DNA from: JAFDBW01 sp963723355
GTDB taxonomy: Bacteria > Desulfobacterota > Desulfuromonadia > Desulfuromonadales > BM103
DNA length: 64,000 nucleotides
NCBI GenBank assembly: GCA_963723355.1
Contig: CAVRQQ010000033.1
Span: 1 to 64,000 of the forward strand
Direction: 5' to 3'
In this document: piece by piece, positions 1 through 8,716 of the stretch
Numbering within the stretch: the stretch's first letter is position 1
How the letters are laid out: every line of letters begins with the position of its first letter
The notes under the pieces: generated by a model
Databases searched by the model: none
The model's input: the letters and a program-made list of their open reading frames with translations, nothing else
What the model was told of the DNA's origin: nothing
Position numbers and translations under genes: made by a program

Positions 1-306
1 TAGTTATCGTGCCGTAAATACTTGATGTCGATTCCCTGGTGGTGAAGGAACAGTCATAACCACCATCGAGAATTACTGCGCCACCATCAAGGGTCAGATT
101 TTCATTGAAGATTTCACCCGTAAGCAGCAGCGTAAAGCTGGGAGGCCCAGTCCGCCGGGGGTGGGAGCGCTGGCGTAATCATAGGCGTCCTGAATGGATG
201 TCGAAGTAAGAATCCCCTGCGACTTGACTGTATCAGGGGGGCAGGCAGCCAGGGATTCAGACTTGGCAAAGGAAAGAAACAGCAAGAAAAAACATGATAA
301 AAGCAC
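1..306 (-). pseudogene. N-terminal part of a secreted surface protein, frameshifted and cut by the window edge
   Basis: Reading leftwards from a GTG at 304-306 gives a hydrophobic signal peptide (LLLSCFFLLFLSFAKS) and a short mature start ending in SIQDAYDYAS. The frame then runs out near 94, but the neighbouring frame continues at once with LLTGEIFNENLTLDGG and GGYDCSFTT up to base 1. Joined, this resembles the start of large secreted proteins common in Desulfuromonadales, which carry an 'LDGGYD'-type segment before repeat or fibronectin domains; that family link is from memory. The break lies near 120-135. The n-region is short for this GTG, so the true start may be further upstream in a shifted frame. 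The rest of the gene is outside the window and its function cannot be told. Confidence 0.45.
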
Positions 307-846
307 GAAAAATGATTTACTTTTTGTGCGACCAACAGTTTTTGTCTGATTTCTAGTCTCCCGAGATAAACCACTATATGCCCCCCCTGCCTTTGGTGAT
401 CATTTATGACTTTAGCCAATCACACAAATCTCTAGAGCTTAGGTCCCCGGCAAAGCGCAAGAAACAAACTCTAATACCGTTGGCCCAAAAAAAGCATTAA
501 GGGATAATGCAAAAAAAAACCCACAAAATTACGAGGATTAAATATTGCCCTATAATGCCTGTATGAAAATTTGCTCCATTGAATGATAAGTGTCTAAAAT
601 TAAGCGAAATTTTTATTTGTGGAAAAAACAATATTGAACGACTCTAATATCGTGTTTGGAGTTAGCAGAATGGTCAGGAAAGAAATAATTTGTTATATAG
701 CGGAATTGAGAGTGATATCACGGAGAGAATTTATTATGAATTACAAGCTTCTACAGAGGGATATGAATGAATTTACAGGTCTGGCTTGTTATGAATATAG
801 CTTTTATGATAGTTTAGGTCATAATTCAACGAAAGGATTATTAACG
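307..846. other. AT-rich intergenic region between divergent genes
   Basis: This stretch separates the left-edge minus-strand gene from the plus-strand NrfJ-like gene. It is AT-rich, with a TATAAT-like hexamer near 551-556 and several A runs (485-520). An open frame extends upstream of the NrfJ-like signal peptide (from 619), but it lacks a convincing ribosome site and codes no recognisable sequence, so I treat it as leader. I see no RNA gene. Confidence 0.4.
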
Positions 847-1209
847 ATGTCAAAGCTCAGTAAATTGTTCCTCCTCTGTACCCTTTTGCTCCTGGCGACT
901 GGCCAGGCTCACGCCTATCCCGGGCAAGAGTGCGTCATCCGATGCCGGTTCTGCAGCTCCTGCGGCGGCTGGAAACTCGGGGACCGTTGTCCAAACCATG
1001 AATGCCGGCGGCTATACTTATGTTCTCCTCGAAAAGGATGGCACCAGAGTTGGGCCGCCATGCCCGAGACGGAAATCAAGGTCGGTGAAGAAGTCGCCCT
1101 TGCTCCCGGAGCGCCCATGAACAACTTTAACAGCAGAACCCTGAACAGAACTTTTGACACGATCTACTTTACTTCTAGGAGTGGTCGCGCGCTGAGAATC
1201 CCCGTTTAG
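847..1209 (+). CDS. NrfJ-like periplasmic protein, two compensating frameshifts
   Basis: The start is set by AAAGGA about eight bases before the ATG at 847 and by a clear signal peptide (MSKLSKLFLLCTLLLLATG ... AHA). The open frame reaches 1209, but its middle third is not the real protein. Between about 925 and 1055 the +1 frame reads GTVVQTMNAGGYTYVLLEKDG, which is the hallmark of the small NrfJ-type family. The original frame resumes with WAAMPETEIKVGEEVALAPG and ends FDTIYFTS, also typical. So one extra base lies near 925-935 and one missing base near 1052. NrfJ-like proteins are small periplasmic proteins often found near nitrite-reductase or multihaem cytochrome genes in this group; their role is unproven. 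The mature protein would be about 100 residues. Confidence 0.7.
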   Translation: MSKLSKLFLLCTLLLLATGQAHAYPGQECVIRCRFCSSCGGWKLGDRCPNHECRRLYLCSPRKGWHQSWAAMPETEIKVGEEVALAPGAPMNNFNSRTLNRTFDTIYFTSRSGRALRIPV

Positions 1210-1228
1210 TAGCTCGTCGAACAATTGA

Positions 1229-1268
1229 AACAGCCCGGGCCGATCAATCGACCGGCCCGGGCTGTTTT
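1229..1268 (+). terminator. Rho-independent terminator after the NrfJ-like gene
   Basis: ACAGCCCGGGCCG pairs with CGGCCCGGGCTGT around a short AT-rich loop, followed by TTTTC. It lies 20 bases after the stop codon at 1209. Confidence 0.8.
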
Positions 1269-1365
1269 CGTTGAGGAGAACTCTGGCTATTCTCTGAAAA
1301 GTCGCTGCTATGCTTGTCTTTCTCCATCTCCTCAATCGCCCATATACCTTGCCGTAAATGGGCGA

Positions 1366-1876
1366 CTACCTCATCTTTGCGACTTCCCTGGCGATTTGTG
1401 CCGCGGATTCCTGCAAAAGAGAGTCCGGGGTTTTGGCCTCCAGCATGCCACGGCCGACGTTAACCTGGTTGGTCGTGATGATTTCTCCGACAATACGACC
1501 GGTTGTCTTTTGAATCAGTCGCGTGCGGAGGATGCACAGGCCGATGGTGTTTCCTGACGGCGGCGGCGGGCCGGTAAAAAATTGAAATTTATATTTAAGA
1601 ATTTCGCTCTGCACAATCAGAACCTCATTCCCAATTTGCTGGCCATCAACGAGTTGAAGGTTTCTTGCCACGAACTGCTGCTTGAGGCTGTCCGTCAAAA
1701 AAATCAGGATGTCCTGCATGACAGTATGGCCGGTTGCGTTGATACCGGCTGAATATCAAAAAACTGAAAATCGGAAAAACAACATCGCCGGATTTCCAGA
1801 CCACGGGCCTGGTCGTGGAGGAACAACCGAAAAGGCAAAGTGAGAAAAGTAAAACAATAAGGGCCCCTCTCGGCAT
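1366..1876 (-). pseudogene. DUF4410-like lipoprotein, frameshifted
   Basis: An ATG at 1876 opens a lipoprotein signal (MPRGALIVLLFSLCLFGC) with a lipobox LFGC. The frame breaks after RPVVWKSGDV. A neighbouring frame gives DFQFFDIQPV, and a third gives NATGHTVMQDILIFLTD through to the stop at 1366, ending with QESAAQIAREVAKMR. At least two indels lie between about 1735 and 1785. The overall plan (lipobox, about 160 residues, a conserved 'VGRGMLEA ... LLQESAAQIAREV' tail) resembles DUF4410-type lipoproteins, for which no function is established. It lies 4 bases downstream of the intact lipoprotein at 1881-2546, so the two are probably one transcript. Confidence 0.6.
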
Positions 1877-1880
1877 CTGC

Positions 1881-2546
1881 TTATATAAAACCTTTCATTT
1901 TGAGTTCCTTGACCGCCTGGTCAACAAACTTTTTCATCATGCCCTCAAGGTCGCTCTCAAGGTCTGTTTCCATGCGTGCCGACCAGATCAGTTCTTCGGT
2001 CTGCAGATCGTACAAGACAGACTCTACGTACAAGACAACAAGCTTGGTTACAGACTGTTGCGCCGGGACGGCCCGGTATCCCGCACTGTAATAACTGTGC
2101 CAGTTCACGTAGTAGGGGAGCCCGAGGCGCTCATTGGCCTGAGCGCCACTATAACCCCCCGGTGCAAAACTATATTGAGTTGCGCCTCTGGTGCCGGAAG
2201 TGAACGTGGCTTTCGTCTCTTGTCCGGTCACCCTGGTCAGGAGAACCGAATCAGAATTATTGGCTCGCATCATTCTTATGATGCTGTCTTTCTCGGCTTC
2301 CATGCCTCTCGGCAGGTCCGGGTAGCTCGGTGTCGATTTGACGCCCTCTTCAGTCAGCCGCCGGATAAAATTGTTTTCAAACATCATGCGGTTGAGATCA
2401 TTCTTGGCAATGCCGATGATATAGACGTTCTTGATTTTCCCTTTATAATCCTGGCTTGACCAGGAGTCGCTGACTTTGGTCCCGGAGCATGCGGATACGA
2501 GCATCCCAGCAAGTGAAACGGTTAAAAGACACTTCAATGCAGACAT
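1881..2546 (-). CDS. Uncharacterised lipoprotein, 221 aa
   Basis: This intact frame starts with a lipoprotein signal peptide (MSALKCLLTVSLAGMLVSAC; lipobox VSAC). A charged region follows with a Rossmann-like start (IKNVYIIGIAKND), then LTRVTGQETKATF, a Gly/Tyr-rich middle and a conserved end, SVLYDLQTEELIWSARMETD. The C-terminus is ELKMKGFI. A broken paralogue with the same landmarks lies at 10727-11389. The family is common as outer-membrane-anchored lipoproteins in Desulfuromonadales, but I know of no assigned role. It is transcribed ahead of the DUF4410-like lipoprotein. It is one of the few genes in the first 11 kb without a frame break. Confidence 0.75.
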   Translation of the reverse strand: MSALKCLLTVSLAGMLVSACSGTKVSDSWSSQDYKGKIKNVYIIGIAKNDLNRMMFENNFIRRLTEEGVKSTPSYPDLPRGMEAEKDSIIRMMRANNSDSVLLTRVTGQETKATFTSGTRGATQYSFAPGGYSGAQANERLGLPYYVNWHSYYSAGYRAVPAQQSVTKLVVLYVESVLYDLQTEELIWSARMETDLESDLEGMMKKFVDQAVKELKMKGFI

Positions 2547-2699
2547 GTTGTGTATCTCCTGATAATACTTGTCCGGAAGTTATGATGAGGTTTCTGTGCG
2601 AATGGTACCGTCCAAAACACTCGATGAGCAAGACACATCAAATTTAACTGAAAGAAGGGTAAAGTCAAAAGAAACGTCTCTCAATTCCTGTATAACGCA

Positions 2700-2727
2700 A
2701 CAGAGGCCCTCGCATGAGGGCCTCTGT
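2700..2727 (-). terminator. Hairpin downstream of the multihaem gene
   Basis: CAGAGGCCCTC and GAGGGCCTCTG form an 11-bp perfect stem with a CATG-type loop. It lies 32 bases after the stop of the minus-strand multihaem gene. The T-run on that strand is weak. Confidence 0.65.
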
Positions 2728-2759
2728 ATGGAGATTACACATTCTGATTATGGCCGGAA

Positions 2760-4153
2760 CTAAGGATAATTAAGATCAAAAACCTGGCCATGTGTCGTCA
2801 CATCAATATCGAAGAATTCATTCGTGCCGGCTTCATCCCAGGTCTGGTAGGCCTCCCAGAAAACCCAGACGTAATACTTCCCGCCGTATATCGGCACAGT
2901 GATGTCATTTATGCCGCTCCAGGGATAAGATGCCGATCCCTGCCGTACCAACGGCCCGGAGGGTCCTCCTTCCCGGACTTTCCAGGTGACTTTGTCTCCG
3001 GGTCCGGGTGGAACAGTCGGGCTGCCGCCCCAAATCAGACGCAGGGTCCCGCTACCGTTGATCACGCTGAAGTTCACGGTATTCGGCGGGCTTTCGATAT
3101 TATAGGCATAGTCCTCGGACCAGTATTTCAATTCGTAGTTGTATTCACCAGGTGTCGTTGGATGTTGTACATTGCCGGTCTTGATCGGGCCGTTGTTAAA
3201 TTGACGATAAGTGGTCTTGACGCCTGTAGGACTGTTGTCAGTTCCGAGTAGAATTCGATATAAACCCCCTGATAATAGGTTTTCCCTTCAATAATATTCG
3301 TGGTTGTTGTCGGGGGGGTTGTGTCCGATAGTATTGAAAAGGACACGCTGTTGGTCGGAGACTCGACGTTTCCGGCTTGATCGACGGACCAGAACTCAAG
3401 CGTATGCTGCCCGGGACTGTTTAGTTCCACACCCATGCCGGATGTCGTCGGTTCGTGGTTGAGGCGGTAGAAGGTCGTACCGATGCCGACTTTGCCGTTG
3501 TCTGTGATCGAGAATTTGATTACGGCCCCTCCCTCATAGACTGGAATGGCATCTGATGTCGTCACCGGCGGAGTGGTGTCCGGCGAGTAGGTTGCATGAC
3601 AGTTCAGGCAATGTTGCTGGGTTACGGCCCAGTCTGTGGGCAAGTTGTTGCCTGAGTCCGGATTGTGACACAGTATACATTGATTATAAGGGGCAAACGG
3701 ATCCTGAAAGGGCAGATGCGCCTGGATGCTGTCATCGTGATATGACGGGTGGCAAACGCCCTGCTGACATGTGCCACCCCATGGCCCGCCCAACTGATCA
3801 TAGGCGGTCGGGTGGCATTTGGCGCAGTCGCTGCCATGGATCGCTACCAGGTCAGTCGTATGACAGGTGGTGCAGTTGACCGTGACGCTGAAATAGGGTT
3901 TGCTGCCGTACCAGCCGGCGTCATCGTGAGCATCGTCTGCGAAGAGGACGACAGAACCGGTCTGGGATGGTTGCGCACCGTGTCCGTAAGACGAATGGAT
4001 TGATGCGTAGTCGCCGTGGCAGGAGATGCAGGCATCCTCGTCGGAAGCAAATGCCGGAAAAGCCAATAATGCCAAAGTCAACAGGCCCGTTATGCACAGG
4101 GCCAAATGCTTGCGGGAGAATTTCTCTCCGCGATGTAGCAAGGTCTTTTTCAT
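2760..4153 (-). CDS. Secreted hexahaem cytochrome c with C-terminal Ig-like domains, one frameshift
   Basis: The start is placed at the ATG at 4153, because GGAGGAGG sits five bases upstream; the ATG at 4165 contains that site. A signal peptide ends AFPAFA. Residues 40-200 carry six haem sites: CISCH, CTTCH, CAKCH, one unusual CX4CH (CQQGVCH), CILCH and CLNCH. The C-terminal half is non-haem, with two Ig/fibronectin-like modules starting at DTTPPVTT and DTTPPTTT. The frame breaks near 3240; the adjacent frame continues NSPTGVKTTYRQFNNG and runs to the stop at 2760, ending GQVFDLNYP. Repaired length is about 464 residues. Such proteins are exported electron carriers or surface proteins; a specific partner cannot be named. 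No other cytochrome is adjacent. Confidence 0.75.
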
Positions 4154-4888
4154 TTCCTCCTCCATAATCCCCTAAGAAATGTTTGTCCTCCGCTGAATCT
4201 ATAACATATAGCAACTCATAATTATCTTACAAAGACGGTCAGCTTTCTCCTGTAGAGATTTAACAAATAGGCAATAATATAACCTGGGCTTTTTCGGCAC
4301 CCAATCGAGTAGCTAGGCATTCCAAAGTTTACAGTTTGAAAAATGGGGAACCCGCATCGCGTCATAGTGTCCGGTCTGCTGATAGAAGCCCTAAAGCAAC
4401 AATTAACCAATTGATAAGAATTTTATCAATCTTGCCAACCCTGTCAACAAGTAAAACACTATTTTATTATTGTCAATTTATGCAAAGCCTGCTCACTCAT
4501 TACATCTTGGGCACGACAGTTTTCCATTACTTCAAGTGCTTGCAGAATAGTTCATTCACAGAGCCTCTGGTGGACGGTCGAAAGCTCGGTGTACGCCTCT
4601 CACTTGGTTCGTGCAGTTGATATTGTCGTCAGTTTGCCGATCCGTGATCCCTAAGGCCTCTGGCTGGTCGTATAGTGCAGCTTTTCCACGGCAAATAGCA
4701 TAGAGAGTAAGGTCAATTTTTTCAGTTCGCTCGATACAAAAGGACACGATGCCGGCATGAGAGTAGAGTCCGGTTAAGTTAATTTATTTCTTCTGTGAAG
4801 ACTTTCCTGTAGAATGCCGCCATGTTAAACATGAACAATGGCATTGAAATGATCTGTACATAAATCCTATAGATAATTAGAGAGTCAG
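4154..4888. other. 735-bp intergenic region, no recognisable gene
   Basis: This region lies between the divergent multihaem gene (minus) and the glycosyltransferase (plus). It must hold the promoters of both. Short open frames on either strand (for example 4556-4747 minus) have no ribosome site, signal peptide or recognisable motif. Composition is AT-rich compared with flanking genes. Nothing palindromic stands out. Confidence 0.4.
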
Positions 4889-5907
4889 TTGAAGCCTGTT
4901 GTTTCCATTATCATTGTCAACTGGAACGGCCGTACTTATCTTCCTGACTGCCTGGATAGCTTGGCAGAACAGTCCTTCAGGGATTTCGAAGTTGTCCTGG
5001 TGGATAACGGCTCGGTGGATGAGTCGGTTTCATTCGTTAAGCAACAGTTACCCTTGGGTGAAACTGGTCAGTCTCAATGAAAACACAGGTTTTGCCGTTG
5101 GCAACAATCATGGACTGCAGCACGCGGTCGGCGACTATATCGTTACCCTGAACAACGACACCCGGGCTGAGCCGGATTGGTTGGAAATCCTGGTCAAGAC
5201 GGCGGAAAGACATACTGACGCCGGGATGATCGGATGCCGAATCTGCTCGTTTGACGATCCGGATATTATCGATTCGATCGGCATGGGGATCTGTCGCGAC
5301 GGGATGTCACGAGGGCGATTTCGTAACCGGCGCTGGTCGAGCCTCAAGATGCATGAGGTTGAGGAGATTCTCTTTCCCAGTGCTTGTGCCGCCCTGTACC
5401 GACGGTCGATGATCGATGAAATCGGTTTTTTCGACGACGATTTTTTTGCCTACGCCGAGGATTCGGACCTTGGGCTGCGCGGAAGGCTGGCCGGTTGGAA
5501 GGCTGTTTTGGCGACCCGGGCGGTTGTGTATCACAAGTATTCCCAGAGCAGCGGGAGCTTTTCGTCTCTCAAGGTCTACCTTGTAGAGCGGAACCACTAT
5601 TGGGTGGCATTAAAGAACTTTCCACCCGGACTTATTTTTATGCAGCCTTTTTTCACGATACTGCGTTATCTCGAACAGGCGCGTACTGTCTTTTACGGAA
5701 GCGGCACTGGCGGTGAGTTTCGGTCCAGCGAGTTCAAAATCCGAGCTGGTGAAATCTCTGCTAAAAGCAATTTTTGACAGTTTGCGAGGTATTCCGAGGA
5801 TGTACCGCAAACGACGACAGGTGATGAGAATTAGACGCTTATCCATGCGCGATTTTACCGAGCTGTTGCGTGGATATCGGATTATCTTTCAAGGAGTTGC
5901 TGGATAA
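4889..5907 (+). CDS. Family 2 glycosyltransferase, two frameshifts
   Basis: A TTG at 4889 preceded by AGAG starts KPVVSIIIVNWNGRTYLPDC, the classic GT2 nucleotide-sugar fold entry, followed by VVLVDNGSVDES. The frame ends early at 5080. The next frame carries WVKLVSLNENTGFAVGNNHG, LNNDTRAEPDWL and the acceptor/base region FFAYAEDSDLGLR. One extra T near 5048 (CAGTTAC for CAGTAC) explains the break. A second break near 5720-5745 shifts into VKSLLKAIFDSLRGIPRMY, ending at 5907. The repaired protein is about 339 residues with a WbbL/rhamnosyltransferase-like layout. It would act on the cytoplasmic membrane face in surface polysaccharide synthesis, and it is followed 37 bases later by a second glycosyltransferase. 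Confidence 0.75.
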
Positions 5908-5944
5908 TGATTGACCCTGACAAGGCTGCCGGAGAAGCAAGCTA

Positions 5945-7031
5945 ATGCAAGGATTTTTCCTGGTAGACAGAATTCAGCTCGTATCCATACTCTTCAGCCT
6001 GGCGGTTTTTGCCACGATTTTCTTGTTGGTCAAAAATCGGAAGGTCAAGGAAGAGTATTCGATTCTCTGGTTCGCCACGGCCGTGGTTTTTCTTTACCTG
6101 TCGGTTGATCGCTTTGCCGTCGATCGTTTGGGCGACTTGTTCGGTATCGCTTACAAGCCGACCATTATCCTGCTTCTTATCGCCGGGTTTATCACCCTGG
6201 TCCTGGTCCATATCACGGTGGTCATTACTCGCCTGACGGACCAGAACAAGGAAGTGATTCAGGAGTTGGCTCTGGCCAACCTGAGCCGCAAGCTTCACAA
6301 CATACCGCCTGAAGTTGCGCAAAAGAAATCCGAGGTCCTGGTCGTTGTACCGGCATATAACGAAGCGGAGAACATCGGTCGAGTCATTGCAGATCTCAAG
6401 ACACTTGAGCTTAATCCTGATATCCTCGTGATTAACGATGGCTCTCATGATCAAACATACGAAGCGGCCAAGGCCACCCGCAAGGCGCTGGTCGTCAACC
6501 TGCCGAATAATCTTGGCATCGGCGGCGCCGTGCAGACCGGCTTCAAATGGGCCGCCCGTAACGGATACCGGGTCGCGGTGCAGTTTGACGGTGATGGCCA
6601 GCATATCGCCGCAGAGATTCCGAAACTGCTCAATGCCCTGAATGGGCGGCGGTGCCAGCATGGTCATCGGTTCACGCTTTCTCAAAAAACATTCAGGCTA
6701 CCGCTCCACCTTTGCCCGGCGTCTCGGTATAAAAGTTTTCATGGGGGTCAACTCGCTGCTGATCGGTCAGACCATCACCGACAATACGTCAGGTTTTCGC
6801 GCCTATGACCGGAAAGCCATCGAGTTTCTGGTCCGCAATTATCCTGTCGACTATCCCGAGCCGGAAGCGGTGATTCTGCTAGGGAAAAACGGGTTTACCC
6901 TCGCAGAAGTTTCAACTGACATGCAGGAGCGGCAATCGGGCGGCTCTTCGATCCATGGTTTTTTAAGCCTCTATTACATGGTCAAGGTGCTTCTGGCGGT
7001 CTTCATGACTGCGCTGCGCAAGCCGGTATAA
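5945..7031 (+). CDS. DUF2304 membrane domain fused to a dolichyl-phosphate-mannose-synthase-like GT2, one frameshift
   Basis: The ATG at 5945 follows GGAGAAG. Residues 1-115 are a DUF2304-type domain with three hydrophobic helices (IQLVSILFSLAVFATIFLLV; ILWFATAVVFLYLSV; IILLLIAGFITLVLVHI) and a coiled tail. Residue 120 onward is a GT2 domain: VLVVVPAYNEAENIGRVIADL, DILVINDGSHDQT, FDGDGQH. The frame breaks at about 6643 (AATGGGC for AATGGC, one extra G) and continues GGGASMVIGSRFLKK, then TDNTSGFRAYDRKA and DYPEPEAVILL to 7031. Usually DUF2304 and the GT2 are separate neighbouring genes; here one reading frame spans both with no start codon between. It probably transfers a sugar to a polyprenyl phosphate. 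Confidence 0.75.
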
Positions 7032-7073
7032 GTCATTCCCTGACAATTGTCTTGAAAAATGTAATGACTCACT

Positions 7074-8308
7074 TCAATTTGGCAGGCTTAAAGCGAGACG
7101 AAAGCCAATATCGTTTCTGCGCACATGAGGCTTTGCCGCCTCGCGATAGGTTGTCCGTGTAAGACCCGCCGGAAGCTCCCATTCCCCGCCACGAATGACG
7201 CGGTAAATGCCAGTGTCCGGGCCCTGCGGGTTGTTGCGCGGACTATTCGCATAATAGCTGTCGTCATACCAGTCGCTGCACCATTCCCACACATTGCCGC
7301 TCATGTCATGCAGCCCGAGGCTGTTTGGTTTTTTCATGCCGACCATGTGGGTTTGCCGGTTGCTGTTGACCATATGCCAGGCAAAACGCGGTAAAGACTC
7401 CTCGTCGCTGGTTCCTGCATACAGCTTATCCTTCCCGCCGCTACGGGCTGCATACTCCCACTCTGCTTCGGTCGGCAAGCGGTAAGCTGCGCCGCTTCTG
7501 CTGTTTAGCTGGCGGATAAATCTTTGCGTATCATCCCAGGTGATTCTTTCGACCGGACGTAAATTCCCCTTGAAATAGGAAAAATGGCGCCCCATGAGTT
7601 TCGTCCACTGCGTTTGCGTCACCTCGTATTTTGCCAGGTAAAAATCATCGACGCATACCTCGTGAACAGGCCCCTCGAACGCCGTCAAATTGGATCCCAT
7701 CTGGTAGCAACCGCCTCTGACCAAAATGAATTCCATGCCTGAGATCGGTTCTGTGAACGTTGTCGCCGAAGATTTCAGCGCTATTGTCTTCAGGGGTTGT
7801 CCTGATGAACTCAGGCGTTTGAGCAACTGTGCCGGCTACGGTCTCTTGCGTTTCATGTAGGCGGGTTCCCCGGTTGATCCTTGTCAAGCACATCCTGTAG
7901 TTTGATCGATGACTTTTTTGCCCGATGCTGAGGCCTCTCGCTGTTGCTCAGCATCTCTATTTTGCGCTCTTTGCGTGGTGAGCGGCTGCTCCTTCACGGG
8001 GTCGGATGCGACAGGTCTTTGCTCCTCCCGATGCACCTCTTTTTCCAGGGGTGCGGAGAGAACATGGTTGATGTCCGGCGGAGGAAGTCATCTCTTTCTT
8101 GGTTGACAAGAGAGGTCTTTCCGTACTGTGCCGGAGACGACCATTGCAGGTTTTTTTCTGATTCGCCGACATTGAAGTCGGAGAATCACTGTCACTTTCC
8201 GTAATATAAACTGTAAGCACAATAAGACAGCAAAAGACAAATGAGCATGATAATTGCCACTCTAATGGCATTGCGTGTCCTTTTTACTCTGTGGTCTTGT
8301 TCAGCCAT
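7074..8308 (-). pseudogene. Membrane-anchored formylglycine-generating-enzyme-fold (SUMF1-like) protein, several frameshifts
   Basis: The intact C-terminal frame (7074-7826) is a complete FGE-sulfatase domain: GMEFILVRGGCYQMGSN, VHEVCVDDFYLAKYEVTQ, RLPTEAEWEYAARSGG, LHDMSGNVWEWCSDWYDD and VIRGGEW. Upstream, the same gene can be followed through shifted frames. An ATG at 8308 starts MAEQDHRVKRTRNAIRV and a transmembrane helix (IIMLICLLLSYCAYSLYY); FSDFNVGESEKN and DINHVLSAPLEKE follow. At least three or four indels separate anchor and domain. Domains of this fold either oxidise a sulfatase cysteine or, more often in bacteria, serve as structural or regulatory modules. No sulfatase is nearby, so catalysis is not supported. 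Confidence 0.7.
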
Positions 8309-8716
8309 TATTCCAAGCCTGCAATTAAAATATTCGCAATCGGGTTAGCCTTAGTCTGTCGATCGTATGTAAAATATGCTAAAGAAATACTTGCCAAGCA
8401 GTCAATGATTTTAAGTGCCAAGTTTAGGAAAAGTTTCTCTCCTGCGGATTTTATATGTTTCAGGCTCTCTTTTCCGGTTGTTTGCCGACCTTTAGGGCTT
8501 GTTTCCAAAAAAGTTCTTGGGAGCTATTTCTAATGGGCTGAGTATGCAAAAATCATTTTTAAAGCCCGATCCTTCATGCCGATTTACATCTCTAGCAACT
8601 TAATGGAGTCAGAAAGATATTCTGCAGGAAATTTTTTCCCGCATGGTTGAGAATCTTTCTCGAAATAACCTTATACACAACGTGCACGACTGACACCAAG
8701 AATTGCGAGCTATTGT
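8309..8716. other. 408-bp intergenic region without a gene
   Basis: This region lies between two minus-strand genes. It is AT-rich with no frame bearing a ribosome site, no clear hairpin followed by a T-run, and no repeat that I recognise. It presumably contains the promoter of the SUMF1-like gene near 8310-8400. Confidence 0.35.

Noticed and set aside
619..846. In-frame extension upstream of the NrfJ-like signal peptide
   Set aside because: No ribosome site at 619, no family similarity, and a proper signal peptide with its own ribosome site starts at 847.
4556..4747. 63-residue minus-strand frame in the 4.2-4.9 kb gap
   Set aside because: No start signal, no hydrophobic or domain pattern; likely chance.
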